Positions 26,890 through 36,234 of a DNA stretch of 64,000 bases are shown in pieces. Positions within the stretch are counted from its first letter, which is position 1. Every line of letters starts with the position of its first letter. Where the stretch lies: assembly GCA_963775805.1 (NCBI GenBank), contig CAVZKG010000001.1:682001-746000 (forward strand). Direction: 5' to 3'. Source of the stretch: JAFAMB01 sp963775805 (GTDB taxonomy: Bacteria > Verrucomicrobiota > Verrucomicrobiia > Chthoniobacterales > JAFAMB01). Below the pieces are notes generated by a model. That model ran no database searches. It was not told the origin of the DNA and saw only the letters and a list, made by a program, of their open reading frames with translations. Position numbers and translations under genes: made by a program.

Positions 26890-29817
26890 ATGTCACCAAG
26901 TCTCACCGATTTCCAACACCTCGCCGGTGAACTCGAAGGTGCGCTTCATTTCGATGAAGTGATGCGGACGCTTTATGCGACCGATGCGTCCGTTTATCGC
27001 GAAATGCCGCAGGCCGTTGCACTGCCGAAGTCCGAAGCCGATCTCTGCAGGCTCGTTCGCTTTGCACGCGAACACGGCACTTCGCTCATACCCAGGACAG
27101 CCGGCACTTCGCTCGCAGGACAAGTCGTTGGAGCCGGCATTGTAGTGGATGTCTCACGGCACTTCACTCAAATTCTAAAGATCGATGCAACGCGGCGCCG
27201 AGTGCAGGTCCAGCCCGGCGTTGTGCGCAACGAACTAAACCTCGCGCTTGCTCCCCACGGGATTTTCTTTGCACCCGAAACCTCCACACAAAACCGTTGC
27301 ATGATCGGTGGAATGGTCGGCAACAATGCCTGTGGGGCCAACTCCGTCGTCTATGGCAGTACTCGCGATCATCTCGTGTCAGCGCGCGCTGTATTGAGTG
27401 ACGGTTCAATCGCCGAATTCGGCTGCTTGTTACCCGAGGAGTTCGAAGCGAAATGTTCGGGCGATACGCTTGAGGCTTCGATTTATCGCGAGACAAAGAA
27501 ACTACTCGGTGACGAAGGGAATCGCGCGGAGATCGCGCGCGAATTCCCGAAAAAATCGATCCACCGTCGTAATACAGGCTATGCCCTGGACTTGCTGGCA
27601 GAATGTGCGCCCTTTGCGACAGGTGGCCCTCCTTTCAATTTCTGCCGGCTGTTGGCCGGCTCCGAAGGGACATTGGCATTTCTGACCGAGATCACTTTGG
27701 CGTGCGAACCAATTCCGCCATCGGTAAGTGCGCTCGTTTGCGTCCACTGTGCGACGATTGACGAGGCTCTGCGTGCTAATCTCGTGGCGCTCCTCCATGC
27801 ACCGCATGCTTGTGAACTGATGGACCATAATATCCTTGAGTGCACCAAAGCAAATCTCGAACAGCGACAGAATCGCTTCTTCGTCCAAGGAGATCCAGGC
27901 GCCATCCTCGCAGTGGAGCTAGCTGCATCCACTCGTGAAGTGGTCGAAGCCGCGGCTGTCCGGCTTGAATCCGATTTACGCGCCGCCGGCCTGGGCTATC
28001 ACTATCCGGTTGTCTGGGGCTCAGACCAAAATCGCGTATGGAACTTGCGCAAAGCCGCCTTGGGGCTGCTTTCGAACATACCCGGTGACGCTAAGCCTGT
28101 CGCGGTTATAGAGGATACCGCAATCGATCCGAAGGATCTTCCGGCGTTCGTTCAGGAATTCGACAAAATCCTGAGTGGCCATGACCTCTCCGCTGTGCAT
28201 TATGCTCACGCCGGTTCAGGGGAGTTGCATTTGCGACCTATCCTGAATCTAAAGGATCAAGAACATCGCAGACTTTTTCGCGTTGTTGGGACCGAGGTCG
28301 CCAAGTTGGTAAAGCGTTATGGTGGTTCACTAAGCGGGGAACACGGAGACGGACGGCTCCGTGGCGAGTTTTTGCCCTTGATGGTCGGTGAGAAGAACTA
28401 TGCTCTCTTCCGTACTACGAAACGGGTCTGGGATCCCTCAGGTATCTTTAATCCAGGCAAGATCACCGACACACCGCCAATGGACGCAAGCTTGCGCTAC
28501 GAACCAAACCAGGCGGTGCGGGAATTCAAAACGATCCTGAGATTCTCCGAATCTCGAGGGATCTTGCGAGCGGCAGAGCAGTGCAATGGATCTGGCGACT
28601 GCCGAAAATCCCATCTTATGGGCGGCACAATGTGTCCAAGCTACATGGCCACCCGAAACGAACAAGACACAACGCGCTCTCGTGCAAATATCCTGCGCGA
28701 AGTTCTAACGCGTTCAACGGCGGCCAATCCTTTCGCCAGCAATGAGATCGCGCCTGTTATGGATCTTTGCCTTTCGTGCAAGGGTTGCAAGTCGGAATGC
28801 CCATCGAACGTGGACGTTGCTCGCCTTAAAGCTGAATGGCTCCAACAACGCTACGATGCGCTGGGGGTTCCGATGCGCGCCCGCCTTATCGGCAGTTTCT
28901 CGCAAGCAATGGCTTTGGCCTCGATCGTCCCCGGGGTCTTTAATTTTTTGGTATCGAATAGCGCGACGGCTGGTCTATTTAAAAAGTTTGCAGGTTTTGC
29001 GCAGCAGCGTTCGATCCCTAAGCTCAACAAGGTTCCGCTCCGCCGGTGGCATCGGATTCACGCAAATAAAAACGGCCCGTTTCTGAACGGACGTGTTTTT
29101 CTCTTTTGCGACGAATTTACGAACTTCAATGACGAGGAGGTCGGCATTAAGGCCGTGCATTTGCTCAACCGGCTCGGCTACGAGGTTGTCATTCCAAAGC
29201 ATTTCGACAGTGGCCGGGCGCAAATCTCCAAAGGCTTGCTCCGCGATGCCCGAAAGCTGGCGACCCGCAATGTCGAATTGCTGAAGGATCTTGTTTCTGA
29301 TGAGACCCCCCTTGTAGGAATCGAACCGTCGGCGATACTCGGTTTCCGGGATGAAGTACCGGATCTGGTCCCCGAGCGCCTGGCAAAAGCAGCAAATACT
29401 TTGGCAAAACATGCGCTTTTGATCGACGAGTTTATTGCGCGCGAGGTTAACAGGGGTCGAATTCGGCGCGAAGCATTCACTAAAGATGCTCGCAATATTA
29501 AACTCCACGGCCACTGCCATCAAAAGGCGCTCGCATCGCTGGCCCCAACCATCGTGGCGCTTCAACTACCTGTTAATTACAAGGTTCAGGTCATTCCATC
29601 CGGATGCTGCGGCATGGCCGGATCATTCGGTTACGAAAAGGAGCATTTCGACATATCCATGAAAATTGGCGGACTTGTACTTTTACCAGCGGTGCGCGCG
29701 GCTGCAGCCGACGACATCATCGCTGCGCCGGGCACGAGCTGTCGCCACCAAATCAAAGACGCTATTGGGCGCATCGTACATCATCCCGCAGAAATTCTGC
29801 ACGACGCTTTGGCTTAA
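26890..29817 (+). CDS. FAD-linked oxidoreductase fused to Fe-S (D-lactate dehydrogenase/GlpC-like)
   Basis: About 975 residues. Residues 1-540 are a PCMH-type FAD-binding oxidoreductase (TSLIPRTAGTSLAGQVVGAG; GCNNACGANSVVYGSTRDH-type loop; GGSLSGEHGDGRLRGEFLP). The C-terminal part has two 4Fe-4S clusters (CNGSGDCRKS...MCPSY and CLSCKGCKSECPSN) and CCG domains (HGHCHQKAL; IPSGCCGMAGSFGY). The single-chain architecture resembles YdiJ-type D-lactate/D-2-hydroxyglutarate dehydrogenases. It is likely membrane-associated and feeds electrons to the respiratory chain. ATG 26887 is an alternative first codon. It precedes the iol cluster by 114 bases. Confidence 0.9.
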   Translation: MSPSLTDFQHLAGELEGALHFDEVMRTLYATDASVYREMPQAVALPKSEADLCRLVRFAREHGTSLIPRTAGTSLAGQVVGAGIVVDVSRHFTQILKIDATRRRVQVQPGVVRNELNLALAPHGIFFAPETSTQNRCMIGGMVGNNACGANSVVYGSTRDHLVSARAVLSDGSIAEFGCLLPEEFEAKCSGDTLEASIYRETKKLLGDEGNRAEIAREFPKKSIHRRNTGYALDLLAECAPFATGGPPFNFCRLLAGSEGTLAFLTEITLACEPIPPSVSALVCVHCATIDEALRANLVALLHAPHACELMDHNILECTKANLEQRQNRFFVQGDPGAILAVELAASTREVVEAAAVRLESDLRAAGLGYHYPVVWGSDQNRVWNLRKAALGLLSNIPGDAKPVAVIEDTAIDPKDLPAFVQEFDKILSGHDLSAVHYAHAGSGELHLRPILNLKDQEHRRLFRVVGTEVAKLVKRYGGSLSGEHGDGRLRGEFLPLMVGEKNYALFRTTKRVWDPSGIFNPGKITDTPPMDASLRYEPNQAVREFKTILRFSESRGILRAAEQCNGSGDCRKSHLMGGTMCPSYMATRNEQDTTRSRANILREVLTRSTAANPFASNEIAPVMDLCLSCKGCKSECPSNVDVARLKAEWLQQRYDALGVPMRARLIGSFSQAMALASIVPGVFNFLVSNSATAGLFKKFAGFAQQRSIPKLNKVPLRRWHRIHANKNGPFLNGRVFLFCDEFTNFNDEEVGIKAVHLLNRLGYEVVIPKHFDSGRAQISKGLLRDARKLATRNVELLKDLVSDETPLVGIEPSAILGFRDEVPDLVPERLAKAANTLAKHALLIDEFIAREVNRGRIRREAFTKDARNIKLHGHCHQKALASLAPTIVALQLPVNYKVQVIPSGCCGMAGSFGYEKEHFDISMKIGGLVLLPAVRAAAADDIIAAPGTSCRHQIKDAIGRIVHHPAEILHDALA

Positions 29818-29931
29818 TTTCTTCGAAGGAACTGGAAAGCGGCCAGACCAAATAGATAAGTTCAAGTGCGTGATGAAATGATTCGCCAATCGGTGGAACT
29901 TACCGACGTAAATCCTTGAGGTATACCCAGC

Positions 29932-31848
29932 ATGAATGAAACGTTAACTCTTCCAGAGAACCCCCCCATTGCCAAAGAGGGGACCATACGGCTGACGACT
30001 GCACAGGCTCTGATTCGCTACCTTTCCGGACTGCGCACACGGTTAGAAGGTCCGCAAGGCAACGAAATCGTTCCGCTTTTCGGCGGAGTCTTCGCAATCT
30101 TCGGCCATGGAAACGTCGCGGGTCTCGGGGAGGCCCTGTATCAATATCGGGACCGGTTGTCCACCTATCGTGCGCACAACGAACAGGCAATGGCCCATGC
30201 AGCCATTGCGTACTCGAAGACTCATTTCCGGCGACGGATGATGGCGTGCACGACTTCCATCGGCCCGGGTGCGACGAACCTGCTCACCGCAGCTGCGCTT
30301 GCTCATGTGAATCGTTTGCCCGTGCTCTTCCTGCCAGGGGACATCTTCGTTTCCCGAGATCCGGATCCTGTCCTTCAGCAAGTCGAGGGTTTTAGTGACG
30401 GGACGACTTCAGCTAACGATTGTTTCCGGCCGGTTTCACGTTATTTCGATCGGATCCTTCAACCTTCTCAGTTAATGACGTCGCTCCCGCGCGCTGTGCT
30501 GACGTTGACTGACCCCATCTTGTGCGGCCCTGCGACTCTTGCACTGCCTCAGGACGTACAGGCCACCGCCTTTGATTATCCTGTTGAGTTTTTTGAGACT
30601 CCAATCGTCGAGTTTCGGACCGCTCCCCCCAGTGAGGGGGATCTGGCAAGTGCGGTGCGCGCGGTGATGGCAGCCAAGCGTCCTGTGATCATTGCCGGAG
30701 GCGGCGTTCTTTACGGACTTGCCTGCGAGGCGTTGCGCACGTTTGCTGAGCGCCACGGCGTTCCTGTCTGCGAGACGCAGGCCGGTAAGAGTTCCCTTCC
30801 CTGGGACCACCCTCTTCAGCTTGGTTCAGTGGGCGTGACTGGTTCTCCCGCGGCCAACGCGCTTGCCAGCGAAGCCGATTTGATCCTGGCTGTGGGCACC
30901 CGGCTGGCTGACTTTACCTCCGGATCAAATTCGCTCTTCCCAAAGGCCCGGATTGTCTCGCTCAACATGAATCCGTTCGACGCAATCAAACTACGCGCCA
31001 TCCCGTTTCAGGCCGATGCACGCCTTGGCTTGGAGACTCTGACTAAAGCGCTGCCGGGCTGGCAGGCCGAGGTTGCCTGGAGCGAACGGGCCAAAGCCGA
31101 GGGAACAGCGTGGCGCTCGACCGTAGATAGTATCACTGGGCGCCGCGATCTGAACGCGGGAGAATTGCCCTATGATGGCGAAGTGATAGGAGCCGTCCAG
31201 CGCTCAAGTCCGAAGTCCACTGAGGACGACATCGTTGTCTGTGCTGCCGGCACACTTCCGGCCGAGTTGCACAAGCTCTGGCGCACTTCGACGCCTGGAG
31301 GCTATCACATGGAATATGGGTACTCATGCATGGGCTATGAAATCGCAGGAGGCTTGGGAGTCAAAATGGCCCGGCCCGATCGCGAGATTATCGTGATGGT
31401 AGGTGACGGCAGCTATCTGATGCTCAATAACGAAATCGCCACTTCGGTGATGCTCGACAAGAAGTTGATCATTGTGTTGCTCGACAACCGCGGCTACGGC
31501 TGTATCAACCGGCTCCAGCAGGGTTGCGGAGGGCAGCCCTTCAACAACATGTGGGAGGATTGCCTGCAATTTGGCGAGGGCGCACCCGTTATTGATTTTG
31601 CTGCGAATGCGGCATCCCTTGGCGCCATTTCTGAGAAGGTCGCCAACATAGCGGAGCTAGAAGCTGCCCTTCAGCGTGCTCGTTCGGCCAGTCGCACCTA
31701 CCTGATCTGCATCGACACCGATGACACCCGCACCACCAGCGAAGGAGGTTGGTGGTGGGAAGTCGCGGTTCCTGAGGAATCTTCCAGCGAGTCTGTTCGC
31801 AAAGCCCGCACAGTTTACATGCGAGGAAAAGAAAATCAGAAACGTTAA
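29932..31848 (+). CDS. iolD: 3D-(3,5/4)-trihydroxycyclohexane-1,2-dione acylhydrolase IolD
   Basis: 638 residues, ThDP-dependent. It opens the ring of THcHDO in myo-inositol catabolism to give 5-deoxyglucuronate. Diagnostic blocks are VPLFGGVFAIFGHGNVAGLG, AHNEQAMAHAAIAYSK (catalytic Glu of ThDP enzymes), TTSIGPGATNLLTAAALAHV, and the ThDP motif GDGSYLMLNNEIATS through DNRGYG. RBS GAGG lies about 12 bases before the ATG. It is the first gene of an iol cluster. Confidence 0.95.
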   Translation: MNETLTLPENPPIAKEGTIRLTTAQALIRYLSGLRTRLEGPQGNEIVPLFGGVFAIFGHGNVAGLGEALYQYRDRLSTYRAHNEQAMAHAAIAYSKTHFRRRMMACTTSIGPGATNLLTAAALAHVNRLPVLFLPGDIFVSRDPDPVLQQVEGFSDGTTSANDCFRPVSRYFDRILQPSQLMTSLPRAVLTLTDPILCGPATLALPQDVQATAFDYPVEFFETPIVEFRTAPPSEGDLASAVRAVMAAKRPVIIAGGGVLYGLACEALRTFAERHGVPVCETQAGKSSLPWDHPLQLGSVGVTGSPAANALASEADLILAVGTRLADFTSGSNSLFPKARIVSLNMNPFDAIKLRAIPFQADARLGLETLTKALPGWQAEVAWSERAKAEGTAWRSTVDSITGRRDLNAGELPYDGEVIGAVQRSSPKSTEDDIVVCAAGTLPAELHKLWRTSTPGGYHMEYGYSCMGYEIAGGLGVKMARPDREIIVMVGDGSYLMLNNEIATSVMLDKKLIIVLLDNRGYGCINRLQQGCGGQPFNNMWEDCLQFGEGAPVIDFAANAASLGAISEKVANIAELEAALQRARSASRTYLICIDTDDTRTTSEGGWWWEVAVPEESSSESVRKARTVYMRGKENQKR

Positions 31849-31862
31849 GGGCCGAACAATTT

Positions 31863-32660
31863 ATGAACCTGCTCGTTAAGCCCAAAAAGAACTCTCAAGA
31901 AATCGTCTCTGTGACGCCTCAATCGGCGGGCTGGCGTTATGTCAGTTTTTCCGCTCACCGGTTGAGTGCTGGAGAGCAGATTACTCTCTTTGGAGATACC
32001 AACGAGTTATGCGCGGTCATTTTGAGCGGGATGGCATCCGCTCAGACCGGTGCCCTTGAATGGAAGGAGATCGGAGAGCGAAAAAGCGTCTTCGAGGATT
32101 CTGCCCCTTATGCAGTCTACGTGCCCCCGCAGACAAAGCTCACCATTACTGCCGGGACCGATCTCGAACTCGCGGTGGCTGGTGCCCCTGCCAAAGGAGA
32201 ACTTCAACCGCGGCTCATCGAACCCGCCACCATGCGGCGCAGCGTGCGAGGAAAGGGCTCCAACACGCGCTACGTCTGCGATATCCTTCCCCAGGATCAT
32301 CCCGCTGAATCCCTGCTTATCGTAGAGGTCCGGACCCCAAGCGGAAACTCCTCTAGTTATCCACCGCACAAACACGATGTGGATAACATTCCGGCCGAAA
32401 GCCAACTTGAAGAGACCTACTATCATCGTATCGATCCACCGCAGGGTTTTATTTTCCAGCGCGTCTATACCGACTCGCGCGACATTGATGAGTCGATGGC
32501 TATCGAAGATCGCAACGTTGTCCTTGTGCCTCGTGGCTACCATCCGGTCGTAGTCCCCCATGGCTATCAATCCTATTACTTCAATGTCATGGCTGGTCCC
32601 AAACGCGTTTGGCACTTTTACAACGATCCGGCTCACGAATGGATGTTATCAGCCGGTTGA
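31863..32660 (+). CDS. iolB: 5-deoxy-glucuronate isomerase IolB
   Basis: 265 residues of the bicupin IolB family. It isomerises 5-deoxyglucuronate to 2-deoxy-5-keto-gluconate. The metal site is in SSSYPPHKHDVDNIPAESQL (two His, with Glu in EETYYHRI), and LVPRGYHPVVVPHGYQSYYF carries the third His region. It starts 14 bases after iolD. Confidence 0.95.
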   Translation: MNLLVKPKKNSQEIVSVTPQSAGWRYVSFSAHRLSAGEQITLFGDTNELCAVILSGMASAQTGALEWKEIGERKSVFEDSAPYAVYVPPQTKLTITAGTDLELAVAGAPAKGELQPRLIEPATMRRSVRGKGSNTRYVCDILPQDHPAESLLIVEVRTPSGNSSSYPPHKHDVDNIPAESQLEETYYHRIDPPQGFIFQRVYTDSRDIDESMAIEDRNVVLVPRGYHPVVVPHGYQSYYFNVMAGPKRVWHFYNDPAHEWMLSAG

Positions 32661-32699
32661 AACGTATCAGGGGCATAATAACCAATTTATAAAACGCTC

Positions 32700-32705
32700 T
32701 ATAAT
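32700..32705 (+). promoter_or_regulatory. -10 element TATAAT before gabD, probably leaderless
   Basis: TATAAT ends nine bases before the gabD ATG, the same spacing as at 17574. It implies an internal promoter in the iol cluster. No convincing -35 is visible. Confidence 0.45.
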
Positions 32706-32714
32706 AAGCTATCT

Positions 32715-34181
32715 ATGACAACTTTCTCTTTGCAAGATCGAGACCTTTTCCGCAGCCAAGCCTATATTGGCGGGCACTGGTGTGACTCTGATTCCGGGGC
32801 AACGTTCGAAGTTAATAATCCCGCCACCGGCCAAATTTTGAGCACTGTCCCCTTGATGGGTGCGGACGAAACGCGACGCGCGATCGATGCAGCGAAGGAC
32901 GCCTTTGTTGACTGGGGCCGCAGACCTGCCAAGGAACGAAGCGCTATCCTCCGCCGGTGGTATGAGTTGATCATGGCCAACATCGAGGACCTCGGGGCGC
33001 TGATGACAGCGGAACAAGGTAAACCGGTGACCGAAGCAAAGGGTGAGGTAGCCTACGCGGCTTCGTTTATCGAGTGGTTTGCGGAGGAAGCCAAACGAGT
33101 CTATGGGGACACTATTCCTTCTCCCTGGAGCGATCGTCGCCTGGTCGTTGTAAAGCAACCGATTGGTGTCTGTTGTGCTATTACTCCATGGAATTTTCCG
33201 GCGGCCATGATCACCAGGAAAGCCGGTCCGGCATTGGCATCCGGTTGCACCATGGTGGTCAAACCGGCCGAGTCTACACCTTTGTCCGCATTCGCGCTCG
33301 CCGCGCTCGCCGAACGCGCAGGTATTCCCGCCGGGGTATTTAACGTACTAACAGGTAGCCCTAAAGAGATTGGCGGTGAAATGACCTCCAATGCGGACGT
33401 GCGCAAAGTGACCTTTACGGGATCGACCGAGGTGGGCCGCTTGCTCATGAAACAAAGCTCCAGCACCGTTAAGAAGCTTGCCCTGGAACTTGGCGGCAAC
33501 GCACCTTTTATCGTTTTCGACGACGCCGATCTGGATGCTGCGGTCGAAGGGGCGATTATTTCTAAATACCGCAATGCCGGTCAAACCTGCGTCTGCGCGA
33601 ACCGTCTTTACGTTCAGGACGGCGTCTATGATGTCTTTGCCCAAAAACTGGTCGAAGCGGTGAAGAAACTCAAAGTAGGCAACGGTTTCGAGCCAGGAGT
33701 ACTTCAAGGCCCTTTGATCGACGAGGCGGCCGTGGAGAAAGTGGAAGAACATATTCAAGACGCCGTCTCACACGGAGGGCGCCTTCTTCTTGGCGGAAAA
33801 CGGCACGCTCTTGGGCAAACTTTCTTCGAACCAACCGTGTTGGCGGATATCACTCCGAAAATGAAAGTCGCTAAAGAAGAAACGTTCGGTCCTGTGGCTC
33901 CTCTCTTTCGTTTCCAAACCGATGAGGAAGCAATCAAGATGGCTAACGATACAGAATTTGGTCTCGCGAGTTATTTTTACAGTCGCGACATTGGCCGCAT
34001 TTGGCGGGCAGCCGAGGGTCTTGAATCCGGCATGGTGGGAATCAATACGGGCTTGATCTCGAACGAAGTTGCCCCGTTTGGCGGGGTGAAACAGTCGGGG
34101 CTTGGTCGGGAAGGCTCCCACTACGGCATTGAGGAATTCCTGGACATAAAATACCTCTGCTTCGGCGGGATTGACAAGTAA
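32715..34181 (+). CDS. gabD: Succinate-semialdehyde dehydrogenase-type aldehyde dehydrogenase
   Basis: 488 residues of NAD(P)-dependent aldehyde dehydrogenase. TPWNFPAAMITRKAGPALAS, the general base Glu in LALELGGNAPFIVFDDADLD, and the nucleophilic Cys in NAGQTCVCANRLYVQDGVYD place it in the GabD/SSADH subfamily. The pathway equivalent in inositol degradation is methylmalonate-semialdehyde dehydrogenase (IolA); this enzyme's position in the cluster suggests it takes such a semialdehyde role, but the motif pattern is GabD-like, and the true substrate is uncertain. Confidence 0.88.
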   Translation: MTTFSLQDRDLFRSQAYIGGHWCDSDSGATFEVNNPATGQILSTVPLMGADETRRAIDAAKDAFVDWGRRPAKERSAILRRWYELIMANIEDLGALMTAEQGKPVTEAKGEVAYAASFIEWFAEEAKRVYGDTIPSPWSDRRLVVVKQPIGVCCAITPWNFPAAMITRKAGPALASGCTMVVKPAESTPLSAFALAALAERAGIPAGVFNVLTGSPKEIGGEMTSNADVRKVTFTGSTEVGRLLMKQSSSTVKKLALELGGNAPFIVFDDADLDAAVEGAIISKYRNAGQTCVCANRLYVQDGVYDVFAQKLVEAVKKLKVGNGFEPGVLQGPLIDEAAVEKVEEHIQDAVSHGGRLLLGGKRHALGQTFFEPTVLADITPKMKVAKEETFGPVAPLFRFQTDEEAIKMANDTEFGLASYFYSRDIGRIWRAAEGLESGMVGINTGLISNEVAPFGGVKQSGLGREGSHYGIEEFLDIKYLCFGGIDK

Positions 34182-34227
34182 GGCTGAAGGAATTGAAGTA
34201 CCCTTCCCCCCATCAGATCGACCATTT

Positions 34228-35127
34228 ATGATTAAGATAGCAAATGCCCCTTGCTCTTGGGGCGCGCTCGAATTCAATCTGGAAGGCAAAGCTCCCGATT
34301 ACATCCAGGTGCTCGACGAAATCGCTGCAACGGGTTATGCCGGAACAGAACTGGGAGATTGGGGATTCATGCCGACTGATCCGGGAAAACTTTCCCAGGA
34401 AATTCATGGACGAAACCTCGTACTCCTTGGCGCGTTTGTGCCAGTCTTTCTCAAAGATCGGGATTCACACCAGGAGGGCATTGCAATCGCAATTCGCACC
34501 GCGCAACTGATGGCCGCGGTAGAGAATAGCCTCCCTTTTATTATACTTGCCGACGAGAATGGCAGGGTTCAAGAGCGCACGAGGAATGCCGGGCGTGTCA
34601 CTCCTGCAATGGGACTGAGCGATGCGGAATGGCTGGGCTATGCGGAAGGCGCCACGAAAATTGCCGAAGCGGTAAAAAGCGAAACCGGCCTTCGCACTGC
34701 TTTTCATCATCACTGTGCGGGATACGTGGAGACCCCGGCCGAGATTGCCAAGCTCATGGCATTAACCGACCCTAGTCTCCTTGGTTTAGTATTCGATTGC
34801 GGTCACTATCGCTTTGGGGGCGGAGACCCCATCGAGGGTTTACGCAAATACGGCAATCGAGTATGGCATTTCCACTTCAAAGATTATCATCCTGGAGTGG
34901 GTAAACAGGTCGCTGAGAACGGCTGGGATTATTTTCAAGCTGTCAGAGAGGGTGTTTTCTGTGAACTGGGCAAGGGAGAAGTTGACTTCCCATCTCTGAT
35001 GACCGAACTCGTGAAACTCGATTTTGACGGCTGGGGCGTGGTGGAACAAGACGTTCTCCCAGGCATGGGAAAACCAAAGGAATCAGCCAAACGCAATCGC
35101 GAATATATTCGCTCGCTCGGATATTGA
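34228..35127 (+). CDS. iolE: Inosose dehydratase IolE
   Basis: 299 residues from MIKIANAPCSWGALEF, the usual IolE beginning. A TIM-barrel sugar isomerase-like fold that dehydrates scyllo-inosose to the substrate of IolD. GYAGTELGDWGFMP, HHHCAGYVETPAEIAKLM, LVFDCGHYRFGGGDPIEGLR and RVWHFHFKDYHPGV carry the metal-binding Glu/Asp/His residues. The frame is open upstream to 34171, overlapping gabD, but the canonical N-terminus fixes the start. Confidence 0.94.
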   Translation: MIKIANAPCSWGALEFNLEGKAPDYIQVLDEIAATGYAGTELGDWGFMPTDPGKLSQEIHGRNLVLLGAFVPVFLKDRDSHQEGIAIAIRTAQLMAAVENSLPFIILADENGRVQERTRNAGRVTPAMGLSDAEWLGYAEGATKIAEAVKSETGLRTAFHHHCAGYVETPAEIAKLMALTDPSLLGLVFDCGHYRFGGGDPIEGLRKYGNRVWHFHFKDYHPGVGKQVAENGWDYFQAVREGVFCELGKGEVDFPSLMTELVKLDFDGWGVVEQDVLPGMGKPKESAKRNREYIRSLGY

Positions 35128-35400
35128 TTCGAATTGTAGGGAATGTATGGACTTTTTAATAAAGGCGCCCCGGTTTTATTCGGACGTATCGGTAATGATC
35201 AGACCAGATTAATGTTAGGCTAACAAATTATCTCCAGGCAATACATCATGAAATCTTCGATTGGTAGCCGGAAATTTGGCGAGACGCCCCTGGCCCGCAT
35301 ATCTCACATCCCCGCCCCCCTTTACTGCGCCCCATTTTCATCACGCCAATATGGCTGGCTGCTATTCAGGGAACAGAACACTACGGCGGGAGGCTAACCC

Positions 35401-36168
35401 ATGAGCGCGATTGTCCAATCCGTGGCCTGGTGGTGTTTTGTGCCGCGGTTACTCAGCGCCGAACAGTTCGTTGAGGCAGCGGCCGAGGCCGGGTTTACGG
35501 CCCTCGACTTGGTGCCGCCGGAACATTGGGAATCTGTCTGCGAGCGCGGCTTGGGCATCTCTGCGATCGCCGGCCACCAACCCTTGGAGGTGGGCCTCAA
35601 TCGCCGGGATCAACACGAGCGCATCGAACAGGAAATCCGCACCGCGATCGATCACGCGCAGCGATTGAAGATCCCGAACGTCATCTGTTTTAGCGGTAAC
35701 CGCGAAGGACTGGACGACGCCACCGGCCTGGAGGTCACGGTCGAAGCGCTTCGCCGTGTTACGCCCGCAGCCGAAGAAGCCGAGGTGACCCTTGTACTGG
35801 AGTTGTTAAACAGCAAGGTCGATCACCCCGACTACCAAGCCGACCATACCGCATGGGGTGCGGACGTGTGCCATGCGGTGGGCTCCCCGCGGGTCAAACT
35901 CCTCTACGACATTTACCACATGCAGATCATGGAGGGTGACGTCATCCGTACCTTGCAAACGCACAGTTCGCTAATCGGCCTTTACCACACGGCGGGTAAC
36001 CCCGGTCGAAACGACTTGGATGAAGCCCAGGAGCTCAATTACCCCGCCATCCTGAAGGCCATCCAAGAGACCGGTTACGCGGGCTACCTGGCCCATGAGT
36101 TTATCCCCAAAGGCGAGCCCGTGGCAGCCTTGCGGACCGTCTTCCAACAGTGCGCGCCTTTGCTATGA
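35401..36168 (+). CDS. Hydroxypyruvate isomerase-like TIM-barrel protein
   Basis: 255 residues of the AP-endonuclease-2 / sugar isomerase fold. VLELLNSKVDHPDYQADHTA and VKLLYDIYHMQIMEGDVIRT are typical of hydroxypyruvate isomerase (Hyi), with Glu, Asp and His ligands and a late Glu in YLAHEFIPKG. Because it lies in an iol cluster it may act as an IolI- or IolO-like ketoinositol isomerase/epimerase. Good RBS GGGAGG before the ATG. It looks more GC-rich than neighbours and is preceded by a 273-base gap, hinting at separate acquisition. Confidence 0.8.
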   Translation: MSAIVQSVAWWCFVPRLLSAEQFVEAAAEAGFTALDLVPPEHWESVCERGLGISAIAGHQPLEVGLNRRDQHERIEQEIRTAIDHAQRLKIPNVICFSGNREGLDDATGLEVTVEALRRVTPAAEEAEVTLVLELLNSKVDHPDYQADHTAWGADVCHAVGSPRVKLLYDIYHMQIMEGDVIRTLQTHSSLIGLYHTAGNPGRNDLDEAQELNYPAILKAIQETGYAGYLAHEFIPKGEPVAALRTVFQQCAPLL

Positions 36169-36234
36169 GGGACGAAGGGTAGTCTAGCTAAAACCGAATG
36201 CAGACAGCAAACCGACCAATCTGGAAATAATAAT

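Noticed and set aside
35248..35397. A 49-codon plus frame (MKSSIGSRKFGETPLARISH) ahead of the Hyi-like gene
   Set aside because: No family signal, poor RBS and odd amino-acid composition; likely non-coding.
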